Made by a program: the position numbers and the translations under genes. Below are positions 45,215 to 64,000 of a stretch of 64,000 bases of DNA, in pieces. The notes beneath the pieces are model-generated. The model saw only the letters and a program-made list of their open reading frames with translations, was not told the DNA's origin and did no database searches. Numbering within the stretch: position 1 is the stretch's first letter; each line of letters opens with the position of its first letter. Source of the stretch: Rana temporaria (lineage: Eukaryota > Chordata > Amphibia > Anura > Ranidae). Location of the stretch: positions 100,002,157 through 100,066,156 of the forward strand of contig NC_053497.1 of the NCBI RefSeq assembly GCF_905171775.1, written 5' to 3'.

Positions 45215-45945
45215 TGGGGTAGATTCAGTAAAGATTTACGCCGGCGTATCCATAGATACGCAGCGTAATTCAAAAGCTGCACCGGCGTATCTATTTTCTG
45301 TATTCAGAAAGCTAGATACGCCGACTGTAGCCTAAGATACGACTGGCATAAGTCTCTTACGCCATGGTATCTTAGGGTGCATTCTGACGCTGGCCGCTAG
45401 GTGGCGTTCCCGTAGTTGTCAGCGTAGAGTATGCAAATTGCATACTTACGCCGATTCACAAACGTACGTGCGCCCGGCGGTCGTTTTTTTAAGTCGTTTG
45501 CGTACGTCGGTTTCGTCGTAAGGCTGCTTCTGCTATTAGGAGGCGCAGCCAATGGTAAGTATGGACGTCGTTCCCGCGTCACGATTTTCAAATTTTACGT
45601 CGTTTGCGTAAGTCTTTCGTGAATGGCGCTGGACGCCATTTACGTTCACGTCAAAGCCAATGACGTCCTTGCGACGTCATTTACTGCAATGCACATCAGG
45701 AAAATTTAGGGACGGCGCATGCGCAGTACGTTCAGCGCGGGAACGCGCCTAATTTAAATGATCCACGCCCCCTATGGGATCATTTGAATTACGCGCGCTT
45801 ACGCCGGCCCCTTTTATGCAACGCCGCCGCAAATTACGGAGCAAGTGCTTCGTGAATACAGCGTTGCTCCTGTAATTTACGGCGGCGTAGCGTAAAGACG
45901 AGACGCTGCGCCGCCGTATCAGTGCGCGCCCCTACCTGAATCTGG
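45215..45945. mobile_element. GATTC-family element upstream of chic1
   Basis: Ends GGGGTAGATTCAGTAAAG and ACCTGAATCTGGG. The CTCF-like core is at 45394-45407. It ends about 350 bases before the chic1 start. Confidence 0.65.
45394..45407 (+). promoter_or_regulatory. CTCF-like core motif 0.9 kb upstream of chic1
   Basis: CCGCTAGGTGGCGT preceded by TGG; last base differs from the consensus. Confidence 0.35.
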
Positions 45946-46293
45946 GAAGGGAGGTTGTCCCTGAATGGTAGTTTGTAAATGTGGTCACCCTATATAATGC
46001 ATTAAATTTGCCATCACTGTCTGGTCTCTGGGAGAAATGAAGGACAAGCTCTCTGATGAGGACACAGGCTGCAGAAGAAAAGCCAATATAACAAGATAAC
46101 ATGACCCATACAGAACAGAGGAGCCGTGCTCTCCATACACTGGATCTTATGTCACATCACCTCTCAGCGCCCACCATCCCTCACAGCGTCACATTTCCCG
46201 CCCTCCGCTCACACACACACACGCGTCTCAAACCCCGCCCACCGTGAGTCACGTGAGGTCACCGCAATCCCTGCTCCGTCCTCGGGTGACGTC
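45946..46293 (+). promoter_or_regulatory. chic1: putative chic1 promoter and 5' UTR
   Basis: GC content rises from about 46130. Sites seen: GC box CCCCGCCC (46233-46240), AP-1-like TGAGTCA (46245-46251) overlapping an E-box CACGTG (46250-46255), and a full palindromic CRE TGACGTCA (46287-46294) whose last base is the A of the start codon. No TATA box, as expected for a housekeeping-type CpG promoter. The transcription start is not determined. Confidence 0.5.
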
Positions 46294-63467
<17,174 letters not shown>

Positions 63468-64000
63468 GTGAGTATGTTTTTCATACAGAGACGTATGGGA
63501 GGTTATTTATTTTTTTAACCATCATTACCTAGGGTGGATACTGCATCTGTCCCCTGCCGGCTCTAAGACTAAGAACCGAGCAATCGACCACCGCTGATCA
63601 CTCGGTTCTCTGCTCACTGAGCAAAGACCTGTGACTGTTAATCATTGCATTTTGCTCTGTCTGCCCCACACTTTCTGGGGCAATGGGCTGTGGAGGGTGC
63701 AGGAGCGGCCAAGTCAGGCTCTCCGCTACTCACTGAGCCAGGTGCTGGTCCAGACATGTGGTGGTTGCGATCTTGCCTGTGTTATATCTTCCTGCTGTCT
63801 GCTGAAAATGGGTCACAGGAGTGCAGAACGTGATCCATAGGAGTACAGCCAAACAAGCTTTGGCTATACTTCTCCTTTAAAGACCTATTGGTGTAAACTT
63901 TGTGCTGGTCACTCAGCCACCCCGGGGTAATGATTTCATAATCTTCTGTTCTTTTAGAAAATAATATTTGAAGCATTGTTCCTCATGCACACTACTAGAC
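63468..64000. other. chic1 intron 5, start
   Basis: A repeat segment with AAGAACCGAGCAATCG and an inverted GATCACTCGGTTCT, then TTCTCCTTTAAAG, a T2-like end. No exon seen up to the edge. Confidence 0.4.

Overview
The window is a vertebrate nuclear locus from an amphibian, most likely a frog. It holds two intron-bearing genes on the + strand: a caudal-type homeobox gene, called cdx4 (exons 21052-21481, 28169-28314, 33008-33238; 268 residues), and chic1, the cysteine-rich hydrophobic-domain protein gene (exons 46294-46469, 58315-58369, 60442-60597, 63263-63319, 63408-63467; its last exon lies past the right edge). Cdx4 and Chic1 are neighbours in the same order in other tetrapods, including the region beside the mammalian X-inactivation centre, which supports both names. 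The frog assignment rests on the density of Harbinger-, T2/Kolobok-, piggyBac- and Tc1-like elements. A true-frog (ranid) type genome is likely, but the species cannot be named from this.

Layout: 1-20.6 kb is intergenic and almost entirely repeats (solo-LTR-like segments, Tc1 copies, many short inverted-repeat elements). 20.66-34.3 kb is cdx4 with its promoter, two introns (6.7 and 4.7 kb) and a 3' UTR that has taken in a Harbinger-like element. 34.3-46.1 kb is the cdx4-chic1 interval: two Tc1 copies with other elements nested inside, TTAA-flanked elements, and a 1-kb minisatellite with a 31-bp unit. 46.1-64 kb is chic1: a GC-rich start region, a 2-kb minisatellite just after exon 1, and repeat-rich introns.

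Cdx4 is a nuclear transcription factor for posterior axis patterning. Chic1 is a membrane-associated protein carrying a cysteine string. They are neighbours by ancestry, and nothing here suggests a shared pathway. No RNA gene, CRISPR array, operon or prokaryotic feature was seen.

The most interesting signals are not genes. (i) One inverted-repeat transposon family carries a CTCF-like core in at least five copies. (ii) TWA-targeting elements repeatedly sit head-to-tail at one shared TAA/TTA, and a second Tc1 copy supplies the empty site. (iii) Several repeats hold hammerhead-ribozyme-like cores. (iv) cdx4 intron 1 holds two identical 12-mers containing a perfect CDX site, one of them in a stretch with few transposons. 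Repeat family names are inferred from termini and target-site duplications. No database was searched.
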